Source: Comamonadaceae bacterium
GTDB lineage: Bacteria; Pseudomonadota; Gammaproteobacteria; Burkholderiales; Burkholderiaceae_C
Reading direction: 5' to 3'
DNA length: 64,000 bases
NCBI GenBank assembly: GCA_027488115.1
Contig: JAIYCG010000007.1
Location: forward strand, 62,001-126,000
Position numbers and translations under genes: made by a program. Under the pieces are notes generated by a model. That model was not told the origin of the DNA and searched no databases. It saw nothing but the letters and a program-made list of their open reading frames with translations. Of the stretch, positions 43,698 through 51,641 are shown piece after piece (the stretch's first letter is position 1; each line of letters begins with the position of its first letter).

Positions 43698-44852
43698 TTA
43701 CCAAGCTTTGACCAAACGCAGTTGCAATGACTTGGCCACGATGGCGTTGCGGCCACCGAAGTTGTCGCTGAACTGCAAATTGAAGCCAGCATCCTTGCCA
43801 GGCAACTTGTATGAAACAAAGGGTCCGACACCATTGGTTTTGTATCGGTTGCCGCCAGCTGGTGCACCAACACCGGTGTCATCAGAAATTTGTTGGGTTG
43901 TGAACACATTGACACCATACGCCCAATCACCACTGACTTTCACAACGCCGCCTTCGGCATAAATAAAGTTACCGCTTTTGTAGTCGGTGTCTTTGTTGCG
44001 CGTGTTGAAGCCATAAGACACGCGACCGGCAATGGTCACGCCTGCATCCCAAGATGCGTCTGAGTGTTTGGGGTTGAGGTTGTAAGTAGCAGCAACACCT
44101 GGGCGCACAGTGTAGAAGTTGCCAAAGCCCGGGTTGGGTCCGCGATTCTTGTCAAACGAGCCTGTAGGTACAAACAAGGAAACGCCTGCGGCAACTTTCA
44201 GACGATCTTCATGACGCACCCACACAGTGGACAACTCGGCATCACCTAAGCCAGAAGTCTCAATGCTTTGGGCTTTGTTGGTGGCTCCGACACGCGCTTG
44301 AACTTGCGAATTGGCAGCGGCTGTGCCGGCAGTGAGCTGTCCAACAATGGCTGCGCTCAAGGGGGGTGTGGTTGCGGCTGGTGTCAGGGTGCCGGCGGGT
44401 TGAGTGACCACGTAATCGCGCTTTTGTTGAATGAAGGGCACGTTGATGGCAAATGCAATATGACCGTTGCCATAAGTGCTTTCTGTCAAGTAGCCGCCCA
44501 CCAAATTAATTTGGGTTTGGTCTTGGTTGAATGCCAAGCTGCCTTTTGGAAATGACACCGAGTAGGGCAAGGCGGGGTTGAGTTGAATGGGCGCAATAGG
44601 CGGTGGTGTCACATCGTTGCCGGATGCATCTGCAATTTTGTAGATCTGCAATTGGGTGAGGCTGGCAGTGCCAAAAAAGCCTGGTTTGTCTGCAGATGCT
44701 GCGATCTCGCCGCCAAAGGCGCCGATCGGTGCTTGGCGGAATTTGTAACTTTCGGCAGCTTGTACGTTCAAACTGCATGCCAATAAAGAAACCCAAGGTA
44801 AGGTAGCAAGTACGAACTGGCGAGCTGTTACTTTGTGCAGGGGATGAGTCAT
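43698..44852 (-). CDS. Outer-membrane beta-barrel protein (PF13557/SphA-like)
   Basis: 384 residues from the ATG at 44852, which has GGAG six bases upstream. Signal peptide (to about 32, after VQA), then alternating strands ending in the aromatic C-terminus LRLVKAW, typical for barrel insertion. The family is the phenol-degradation MetA/SphA type, thought to pass hydrophobic compounds through the outer membrane. A Thr/Ala-rich extracellular loop is seen (about 165-190). First gene after the promoter facing tetR, so it is probably the regulated import step. Confidence 0.82.
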   Translation of the reverse strand: MTHPLHKVTARQFVLATLPWVSLLACSLNVQAAESYKFRQAPIGAFGGEIAASADKPGFFGTASLTQLQIYKIADASGNDVTPPPIAPIQLNPALPYSVSFPKGSLAFNQDQTQINLVGGYLTESTYGNGHIAFAINVPFIQQKRDYVVTQPAGTLTPAATTPPLSAAIVGQLTAGTAAANSQVQARVGATNKAQSIETSGLGDAELSTVWVRHEDRLKVAAGVSLFVPTGSFDKNRGPNPGFGNFYTVRPGVAATYNLNPKHSDASWDAGVTIAGRVSYGFNTRNKDTDYKSGNFIYAEGGVVKVSGDWAYGVNVFTTQQISDDTGVGAPAGGNRYKTNGVGPFVSYKLPGKDAGFNLQFSDNFGGRNAIVAKSLQLRLVKAW

Positions 44853-44880
44853 GGGTGTCTCCATTAAATATGATTTGGAT

Positions 44881-44900
44881 TCAGTACACATGTGTATTGA
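44881..44900. promoter_or_regulatory. Candidate TetR operator, 20-bp palindrome
   Basis: TCAGTACACATGTGTATTGA is palindromic except for one base pair, with a perfect 12-bp core. It lies between the barrel gene and the tetR gene, 28 bp upstream of the barrel start. On the plus strand a TTGACA (44897-44902) overlaps it. Binding of the TetR protein would block both promoters. Confidence 0.7.
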
Positions 44901-44996
44901 CATTTCACTCTAGCACAGCAAAGATGAATACCAGTCTAGGGTTTTCGCTAGCGAGGGCTTTTTAATCGACGGATCTGGTGTGTTGCAAAATAGGAC

Positions 44997-45626
44997 ATGA
45001 CGCTTATGGACCCACAACCTCAAAATCAAAAAAACAAAACAATGAGTTCAGATGGCGCACGTTTGACGCGTGACCATTGGCTCGACGAAGCCTTTCAAGC
45101 GGTTGTGGTTGGGGGTTTTGAAAATGTCAAGGTCATGGCGCTGGCTGAAAAACTCAATGTCACGCGGGGCAGTTTTTATTGGCACTTCACTGACCATGCC
45201 GACTTGATTGGCAGTTTGTTGATGAGATGGAAATTAGCGCAACTTGAACTCGATGAAAAGTTGAAATCTCATCACAGTGGCAATCCCATCCAAGATCTTG
45301 AATTTGTGGTGGACGCCGCCTTTAACCAAGCTGGCTCAGAGCTTGAAAATCTTCGTTTCGAGCAAGCTTTGCGGGCCTTGAGTCATCTTCACAAAGAGGC
45401 GGCTCAGATGTTGGTCGAAGTTGATGCTGAACGCATGAACTTATTTGAAGCCAAATTTTTTGTCATTTTGAATGACCCCAAAAAGGCGCGTGATTTAGCA
45501 GCGCTTCTTTATTTGGCCATTGTGGGAGGCTACCAGGCGCTCAGTCGACCTGTGAACCCGCCCAATATCAGAGCTTATGTACAAGGTTTGATTTCAAACT
45601 ATTTGGTCTTGAAGCAGGTCACTTGA
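44997..45626 (+). CDS. TetR-family transcriptional regulator
   Basis: 209 residues. The HTH is at about 35-65 (GFENVKVMALAEKLNVTRGSFYWHFTDHADLI), the usual TetR DNA-binding region. The C-terminal two thirds form an all-helical ligand/dimer domain with no recognised effector motif. Divergent from the outer-membrane barrel gene, with a 20-bp palindrome between; it probably represses that operon until an inducer appears. An internal ATG at 45039 region could be used instead. Confidence 0.9.
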   Translation: MTLMDPQPQNQKNKTMSSDGARLTRDHWLDEAFQAVVVGGFENVKVMALAEKLNVTRGSFYWHFTDHADLIGSLLMRWKLAQLELDEKLKSHHSGNPIQDLEFVVDAAFNQAGSELENLRFEQALRALSHLHKEAAQMLVEVDAERMNLFEAKFFVILNDPKKARDLAALLYLAIVGGYQALSRPVNPPNIRAYVQGLISNYLVLKQVT

Positions 45627-45631
45627 GCGTT

Positions 45632-47023
45632 TTAGTCTAGTCTCTCTAGGGCGGGCATTTTCCATTGCCCATTCAGTGCCTTGTCCTCTGGCCAATACAA
45701 ACGCGCATTGAGTAAAAACGGCGCGCCCACCTGAACGGGCAGCCAATTGGCTGAGGCTTCTTTCTGAGCAGGGGGGGTGGCTTGCACCCAAAGGTCCAGA
45801 GAGCCATCTGCATTGAAGACCAATGGATCTCGATCACCGATGGCAAATCTTTGGATTGAATTGTCAATTAAAAATTCATCTGCCCCGTAAGCCGTGATGG
45901 ACCAAAAAGCTTTCACGGGTGGCAGCGCGTTGGCCGCAAAATGCAACCGGTATCGGTGCTGGCCATTCAGGGGTTTGCCTTGATGGTCTAGCGCAGTGTT
46001 GGGGTAGAGCGCATCTTCTGGCAAGTTGGCGCCAAGTCCCACCATGGCCACCGCAGCGCGCGTGTTGTAGTCGGTGCCATAACGGCCTAAGTTCAAGGGC
46101 GGGGTAGACCAACTTCCATCTTGAGGTTTGGTGTTCAAGGCCTTCATGACGCGTTGGTTGGCAATCCATCGGCCGATGCTGAAACTCATGTGATGCAGCC
46201 AGTTGATGTTCACTGCTTGCCCAGGCCTCATTTCAACTTGGGCCAATCTTGCAAGCAATGGGGCATCTTCTGCCGCCGGTGGGTTGTTCACCATCAGTTG
46301 CATGAGCCGATTGAAAAAATCAGGGGTGCTCATGGCTTTCATTTGTGCGACTGGCGGCAGGGAAGGCTCTGAACTGGCTTGCCAAAGGGGTGCAACTGGT
46401 GCAACTGGCTTTTGAGAGTTCGGGTTTGACAAAGGCAAGCTAGAGGGTGAGTCCCACTTTGAAAGGCGAAGGCGGTTTTGCAATTTATGCACAGTTGCTA
46501 AATCGGCTGCGCCGTTGGTTTGCGTTCTGCCAATGAGCCAAACCAGGTCGGTAGGCGATCTTAAAAGTGTCATGCCCTCGGGCACCTTGCCGCGCCATTC
46601 GGGTCCCGCTAGCAAGTAGGTCGCACCTTGATTGCCCGAGGTTCTGCTGCCAGGAGATGCAAACACATGGGTCCATGCATCCATGAAAGGCATCAGCTCA
46701 TAGCGCGTTTGATTGGCAGGCATTTCAAACACCCAGGGCCCCTGTTTCATGCTGATAAAGGCCGTGGTGTAAAGCGTATCGACATTGGGTCGAACCACAT
46801 CTTTAAATTGGGCGTTTGGAAATTGCCTAACCAAGCGCAATTGATTTTCGGGCCCGATGTATTTCGCGCTGTGCGCACGCGTCGTCTCCATCATGACCAA
46901 AGGGTAGCCATACAAATAAGCTTCAGCGCCAAGGGCAATCTTGTCTTTGATGAGAAGCAACAAGGCAGCCAACAAGGCCACGAAGACCAAAGCCGACAAC
47001 AGGATGCGTTTTGCAAGGCTCAT
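45632..47023 (-). CDS. DUF1254/DUF1214 protein, membrane-anchored
   Basis: 463 residues. One N-terminal helix (about 7-27), then a DUF1254 domain (AYLYGYPLVMMETTRA, RPNVDTLYTTAF) and a C-terminal DUF1214 domain (FWSITAYGADEFLIDNSIQRFAI, SLDLWVQATPP). The pair of domains is common in environmental bacteria but no activity is established. The start overlaps the stop of the formylglycine enzyme gene by 4 nt, so the two are co-translated. It may act on the same sulfated compounds (inference). Confidence 0.85.
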   Translation of the reverse strand: MSLAKRILLSALVFVALLAALLLLIKDKIALGAEAYLYGYPLVMMETTRAHSAKYIGPENQLRLVRQFPNAQFKDVVRPNVDTLYTTAFISMKQGPWVFEMPANQTRYELMPFMDAWTHVFASPGSRTSGNQGATYLLAGPEWRGKVPEGMTLLRSPTDLVWLIGRTQTNGAADLATVHKLQNRLRLSKWDSPSSLPLSNPNSQKPVAPVAPLWQASSEPSLPPVAQMKAMSTPDFFNRLMQLMVNNPPAAEDAPLLARLAQVEMRPGQAVNINWLHHMSFSIGRWIANQRVMKALNTKPQDGSWSTPPLNLGRYGTDYNTRAAVAMVGLGANLPEDALYPNTALDHQGKPLNGQHRYRLHFAANALPPVKAFWSITAYGADEFLIDNSIQRFAIGDRDPLVFNADGSLDLWVQATPPAQKEASANWLPVQVGAPFLLNARLYWPEDKALNGQWKMPALERLD

Positions 47024-48075
47024 GGCTGATAGATGGTTCGAAAGCCCAAATGGCTGACGGCCAAATCTTCTTCTTGCGCTTGCCTAGAACCTGCGCGGTA
47101 GCGCATGCAGTAATTGGGTGCACACAAAAATGAGCCGCCTTTGATCACGCGCGACTGAGGGCTAGAGTTGGCTTGAAGCGTTTTAAAAATAGGAGGTCTT
47201 TGCGCTTCGTCAGGGTCGAGTCCTTGGTTGGCGCTACCGCCCTTGCTGCTGATTGTGGATCTGTCGGCCACAAACACATCCGCCGTGAGTTCCCACACAT
47301 TGCCAATCATGTCAAACAGGCCATAGGCGTTGGGCGCATAGCAAGCCACGGGGGCTAAGCCTGCAAAGCCGTCTTCGCTGGCGTTGGCCATTGGGAAAAC
47401 ACCTTGCCATGTGTTGGCACTGGCAGGTTGGTCGTGCTGGCCCGGTAATTCCTTGGCGCCGGCGCGTGCTGCCCACTCCCACTGTGCTTCGGTTGGCAAA
47501 CGATGGCCCTTCCATTTGGCGTAGGCTTGAGCATCTTCGAAAGTGATGTGCACCACTGGAAATTGGCCGTAGTTGTCCACGCTGGAGCCCGGCCCTGCGG
47601 GGTGCTGCCAACTTGCGCCTGGAACGTATTGCCACCACTGCCGCGGGTCATCGCCGTAGGTCAGCTTGGCGGGTACCTTGAACACCACAGCACCAGGTTG
47701 GCGCATGGCTTCTGGCAAGCTGGCAATCAGTTGAGGGTTGACCGGTCGCTCTGCCACAGTCACGTAGCCCGTGGCTTTGACAAAGGCTGCAAATTCTGAA
47801 TTGGTGACCTCCGTGCGGTCCATCCAAAAACCTTTGACGCGCACATTGCGAACTGGTTTTTCTTCGGCATAAACGCTGTCGCCCATGTCGAACACACCCT
47901 CAGGAATCCAAACCATGCCAGGCCGAGGGGCAGCAGAAGAGGAGGCTGGCAGCTCGCATTGCAATTTGGCGGGCAGCACTTGCTTGGCGGAGGTCTTGTC
48001 CTGTGTCAACCAAAGAGTTGCTGCGGTTGCTAGCAAAATCAATGTGCTAAAGATGGACCATCGGAAAAATTTCAT
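47020..48075 (-). CDS. Formylglycine-generating enzyme with N-terminal export signal
   Basis: 351 residues. A signal anchor or signal peptide (about 5-23), then the FGE/SUMF1 domain (PGMVWIPEGVFDMGDSVYAEEKP, TEVTNSEFAAFVKATGY, LPTEAQWEWAARAG). The two active-site cysteines are in GGSFLCAPNYCMRYR (Cys318 and Cys323, spaced as in human FGE), followed by SHLGFR. It oxidises sulfatase Cys to formylglycine using copper and oxygen. Most bacterial FGEs act in the cytosol on unfolded sulfatase; here the signal suggests a periplasmic reaction. First gene of a pair with DUF1254. Confidence 0.9.
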   Translation of the reverse strand: MKFFRWSIFSTLILLATAATLWLTQDKTSAKQVLPAKLQCELPASSSAAPRPGMVWIPEGVFDMGDSVYAEEKPVRNVRVKGFWMDRTEVTNSEFAAFVKATGYVTVAERPVNPQLIASLPEAMRQPGAVVFKVPAKLTYGDDPRQWWQYVPGASWQHPAGPGSSVDNYGQFPVVHITFEDAQAYAKWKGHRLPTEAQWEWAARAGAKELPGQHDQPASANTWQGVFPMANASEDGFAGLAPVACYAPNAYGLFDMIGNVWELTADVFVADRSTISSKGGSANQGLDPDEAQRPPIFKTLQANSSPQSRVIKGGSFLCAPNYCMRYRAGSRQAQEEDLAVSHLGFRTIYQP

Positions 48076-48113
48076 GAACGCACTATAAATCTAAATTCAA
48101 GCAAAATAGGCCG

Positions 48114-49406
48114 ATGAATCTTTTTGAAACCAGTCGACAAGTGACAGTGCTAGGCGCTGGCATGGTTGGCGTTTCGTGTGCTTTGGCATTGCAGGCCAAG
48201 GGTTGGCGAGTGACCTTGGTCGATCAGCAAGCACCAGGCGAAGAAACATCCCACGGCAATGCCGGCGTGCTGTCTCGCAGTTCCTTGTTGCCATTCAATC
48301 GGCCTGGGCTTTGGCAGAGCCTTCCCTCCTTGTTGCTCAGACAAGGCTCCCATCTCAAAATCAGACCCAGTGCAATCACACATTGGCAATGGCTATGGCG
48401 TTTTCTTTGGCACGCCAAGCGCTCTTCATTTGAGGTCACCACCGTGGCTTTAGATGGCCTGATTCAATTGTCATCAGACACGCACCGCGCATGGTTGAAG
48501 AGAGCCCATGTTGAAAATCGATTGCGAGATACGGGTTGGCTATGGCCCTATGCCCACACCGATGCTTTTAAATCAGGCGCTGCATCCCGTGAGGTGTTGC
48601 AAGAATTTGGTGTCGCTACAGAAGTATTGAATGCGCCTGCGCTTCGAGCTTTGGAGCCTCATTTGGCGCCATCTTTCAGTCACGCTTTGTGGGTCAAAGA
48701 TGCTGCCTCAGTGGACAACCCGCGTGCTGTGGTGAAGGCCTATGCAGCGCAGTTTTTAGAAGCGGGTGGGCAATGGGTGCAATCCAAAGTCAGTGTCCTT
48801 CAACAGCGGCCCAGTGGCTGGCAATGGGTCGATCAAGCAGGAAGTGCTCATTGGACGCCCCATGTGGTGGTGGCGCTAGGGCCTTGGTCTGAGAGCTTGC
48901 TTGAAGCCAGTCAAGTGACGGCCAACTTCAAGGTCAACATGGGATTTGAGCGCGGTTACCATCGCCATTTTCAAACCGTCGAAGGTGTCAGTTTAGGACG
49001 CCCCATTTATGACCTGTCAGGCGCTTATGTTTTATCTCCCATGAAAGACGAGCAGGGTCAAGATGTCTTGCGATTGACCACGGGCGTCGAGTTGGCTGCA
49101 CGCGATGCGGCACCCAACTTGCAGCAGCTGGAATCTGCTGAAAACTCAGCGCGACGTGTCTTGCCCATGAAGTCGGCTGTCCCCCATTCCGATTGGCTAG
49201 GTAGCCGGCCCACCACGCCAGACAGCCGCCCCGTGATTGGGGAGGTGCCCAATGCACCTGGCTTGTGGTTGGCCTTTGGGCATCAGCACATTGGATTTAG
49301 CACGGGGCCAGGCACTGGGGTCTTGTTGTCTGAATTGATGTCAAGAGAGGCCACCAGCATTGACCCGCGGCCGTTTGCACCCGACAGGTTTGAAGCTCTT
49401 TTTTAA
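48114..49406 (+). CDS. FAD-dependent D-amino-acid-dehydrogenase-like oxidoreductase
   Basis: 430 residues, DAO fold. FAD motif VTVLGAGMVGVSCALALQAKG, then QQAPGEETSHGNAGVLSRSS, the substrate domain, and the C-terminal GSRPTTPDSRPVIGEVPNAPGLWLAFGHQHIGFSTGPGTG. This is the DadA-type layout, which passes electrons from D-amino acids to the quinone pool at the inner membrane. No dadX racemase nearby, so the substrate is uncertain. Overlaps ftsY tail to tail by 4 nt. Confidence 0.85.
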   Translation: MNLFETSRQVTVLGAGMVGVSCALALQAKGWRVTLVDQQAPGEETSHGNAGVLSRSSLLPFNRPGLWQSLPSLLLRQGSHLKIRPSAITHWQWLWRFLWHAKRSSFEVTTVALDGLIQLSSDTHRAWLKRAHVENRLRDTGWLWPYAHTDAFKSGAASREVLQEFGVATEVLNAPALRALEPHLAPSFSHALWVKDAASVDNPRAVVKAYAAQFLEAGGQWVQSKVSVLQQRPSGWQWVDQAGSAHWTPHVVVALGPWSESLLEASQVTANFKVNMGFERGYHRHFQTVEGVSLGRPIYDLSGAYVLSPMKDEQGQDVLRLTTGVELAARDAAPNLQQLESAENSARRVLPMKSAVPHSDWLGSRPTTPDSRPVIGEVPNAPGLWLAFGHQHIGFSTGPGTGVLLSELMSREATSIDPRPFAPDRFEALF

Positions 49407-50428
49407 TTGAGCAAAGCTTCAGCAAACTCACGTGCATCGAAAGTTTGCAGATCATCAAGTTGTTCGCCCACGCCAATGAAGTAAACAGGAATGGCTTTTT
49501 CACGGGCGATGGCGCACAGCACGCCCCCTTTGGCGGTGCCGTCTAATTTGGTCACAATCAGTCCAGTCAGGCCCAAGGCTTCGTCAAACGCCTTCACTTG
49601 CATGAGGGCGTTTTGCCCGGTGTTGCCGTCAATGACCAACAAGACTTCATGCGGCGCGCTGGCATCGGCTTTTTGAACCACCCGCTTGATTTTTTTCAAC
49701 TCTTCCATGAGGTGCAATTGAGTGGGCAAACGGCCCGCCGTATCCACCAGCACCACATCTCTGCCGCGAGCTTTGCCAGCAGACACCGCATCGAAGCTGA
49801 CTGCGGCAGGATCGCCGCCCTCTTGGCTGATGATTTCAACGGTATTGCGTTGAGCCCAAACTGCCAACTGCTCGCGGGCCGCAGCCCTGAAGGTGTCGGC
49901 AGCCGCTAACAACACACTGGCACCCTGGTCTGCCAAGTGGTGCGTGAGTTTGCCTATGGACGTCGTTTTGCCTGCCCCATTGACACCGGCCACCATCAAG
50001 ACCATGGGCTTTTGATTGCCGATGTGAAGTTGCTTTTGAAGGGGCAGCAGCAAATGGGTGATGGCCTCAATCAGCAAGGCTTTGACTGCTGATGGCTCTG
50101 TGGCTTTGGCCGCTTTGACGCGGGCTTTGAGGTCTTGTAGCAGGTGTTCGGTGGCTTTGACCCCTGTATCGGCCAACAGCAAAGCCGTCTCAAGCTCTTC
50201 GTAAAGCGCGTCGTCAATTTGTGTACCGGTAAAGACCGAAGCAAGACTACCGCCAGTTTTGCGCAGGCCCGCTTTGAGCTTGCTCAGCCAAGACTGCCGC
50301 GGTGCTTCAGTTGTTGGTACTTGCTCGGGTGGAGCTGCTGACGCTACCTGATTGACTAAAGGATTGGCAGGCGTAGACTTTTCATCAACAGCTGCTGTTT
50401 TGGAAAGAGAGCGAAAGAATCTGAACAT
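49403..50428 (-). CDS. ftsY: Signal recognition particle receptor FtsY
   Basis: 341 residues from the ATG at 50428; the long upstream extension would run into rsmD. A short A domain, then the NG domain with GVNGAGKTTSIGKL (G1), DTAGRLPTQLHLMEEL (G3), VTKLDGTAKGG (G4) and the C-terminal VGEQLDDLQTFDAREFAEALL. It docks SRP-bound ribosomes to the membrane for co-translational insertion. Divergent from rsmD, the common arrangement. Confidence 0.95.
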   Translation of the reverse strand: MFRFFRSLSKTAAVDEKSTPANPLVNQVASAAPPEQVPTTEAPRQSWLSKLKAGLRKTGGSLASVFTGTQIDDALYEELETALLLADTGVKATEHLLQDLKARVKAAKATEPSAVKALLIEAITHLLLPLQKQLHIGNQKPMVLMVAGVNGAGKTTSIGKLTHHLADQGASVLLAAADTFRAAAREQLAVWAQRNTVEIISQEGGDPAAVSFDAVSAGKARGRDVVLVDTAGRLPTQLHLMEELKKIKRVVQKADASAPHEVLLVIDGNTGQNALMQVKAFDEALGLTGLIVTKLDGTAKGGVLCAIAREKAIPVYFIGVGEQLDDLQTFDAREFAEALLN

Positions 50429-50509
50429 AGGGAGAGGAGTGTAGAGGCCTATTCTATGAAAACTTAAGGCCTGCTCCAAATCGTCCGACAACGCGGTAAG
50501 CTTGCGGTC

Positions 50510-51109
50510 ATGCCTACAAAACCCCTTATTCAAGCTGCCATTGGCTCACCTTCGCACGAAGTGCGCATCATCGGTGGCCAATGGAAGCGCAGCAAAATCA
50601 AAGTGCTCGATCGGCCCGGTTTGCGGCCCACACCCAACAGGGTGCGTGAAACTTTGTTCAATTGGTTGGGCCAAGACCTCAGGAGTTGGCGCTGTGTCGA
50701 CGCATTTTCGGGCACGGGTGCATTGGGTTTTGAGGCTGCTTCGCGTGGCGCTCAAAGCGTTTTGATGTTGGAACAAGACCCGCAGTTGGTGACACTCTTG
50801 TTGGAAACGCAAAAGCGCTTGAAGGCACAAACCGTCCAGATCCAAAAAGGCGATGCCATGATGGCGCTTCAGCGCTTAGCACCCAACAGCCTAGATTTGA
50901 TTCTTCTAGACCCGCCATTTGAAGCATCCTACTTTGAGAAAGCATTGCACTTTGCCGCCAATGCCCTTGTGCCTGAGGGTTGGGTTTATTTGGAAGCCCC
51001 AGAGCATTGGACCGATGAAGCCATTCAGGCCTGTGGTCTAGAGCCTGTGAAGTACATGAAAGCAGGTGCTGTTCACGCACATTTGCTGCAACGGCCATTC
51101 GAGGGATAA
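50510..51109 (+). CDS. rsmD: 16S rRNA (guanine(966)-N2)-methyltransferase
   Basis: 199 residues. N-terminus VRIIGGQWKRSKIKVLDRP followed by PTPNRVRETLFNWLG is the RsmD signature; DAFSGTGALGFEAASRGA binds SAM and LILLDPPFEASYFEKAL is the catalytic [DN]PP[FY] motif. It methylates G966 of 16S rRNA. Followed 26 bp later by coaD, probably in one transcript. Confidence 0.95.
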   Translation: MPTKPLIQAAIGSPSHEVRIIGGQWKRSKIKVLDRPGLRPTPNRVRETLFNWLGQDLRSWRCVDAFSGTGALGFEAASRGAQSVLMLEQDPQLVTLLLETQKRLKAQTVQIQKGDAMMALQRLAPNSLDLILLDPPFEASYFEKALHFAANALVPEGWVYLEAPEHWTDEAIQACGLEPVKYMKAGAVHAHLLQRPFEG

Positions 51110-51135
51110 TCCCCTCCAAACGATCAGGAGCCCCC

Positions 51136-51633
51136 ATGAGTCGCTCAGTTACCGCAGTTTATTCTGGCACCTTTGACCCCCTCACTCTGGGTCATGAAGA
51201 CGTGGTGTATCGCGCTTCGCAAATGTTTGACAAAGTGGTGGTGGCCGTGGCCACCGCGCACCATAAAAAAACACTGTTCACCCTTGAAGAGCGTTTGGCC
51301 ATGGCCCAAGAAGTGACGCAAGACATGGGCAATGTCAGTGTCTTGCCCTTCACGGGTTTGTTGTGCGATTTTGTGCACAGCCAAGGCGCGCGGGTCATTG
51401 TGAGAGGCTTGCGTTCAGTGACAGATTACGACTACGAAACACAAATGGCAGGCATGAACCGTCACTTGGCACCCGAAGTGGATACGGTGTTTTTGCACAC
51501 CAGTGCTTCGGTTCAGCACATCAGCAGCACCTTGGTTCGAGAAATTTCCAGCTTGGGCGGCAAGGTCGAGGGTTTGGTTTCCCCGGCTGTTCTCAAGGCG
51601 CTCCAAGCCGTCCAAGCTTTAAGGGCTGCATAA
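51136..51633 (+). CDS. coaD: Phosphopantetheine adenylyltransferase
   Basis: 165 residues. The nucleotidyltransferase motif YSGTFDPLTLGHEDVV (T/HxGH) is at the start; RGLRSVTDYDYETQMAGMNRHLAPEVDTVFL and SSTLVREISSLGG follow. It makes dephospho-CoA from 4'-phosphopantetheine and ATP. Full length for the family. Convergent with recJ. Confidence 0.96.
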   Translation: MSRSVTAVYSGTFDPLTLGHEDVVYRASQMFDKVVVAVATAHHKKTLFTLEERLAMAQEVTQDMGNVSVLPFTGLLCDFVHSQGARVIVRGLRSVTDYDYETQMAGMNRHLAPEVDTVFLHTSASVQHISSTLVREISSLGGKVEGLVSPAVLKALQAVQALRAA

Positions 51634-51641
51634 GCCCAGCC

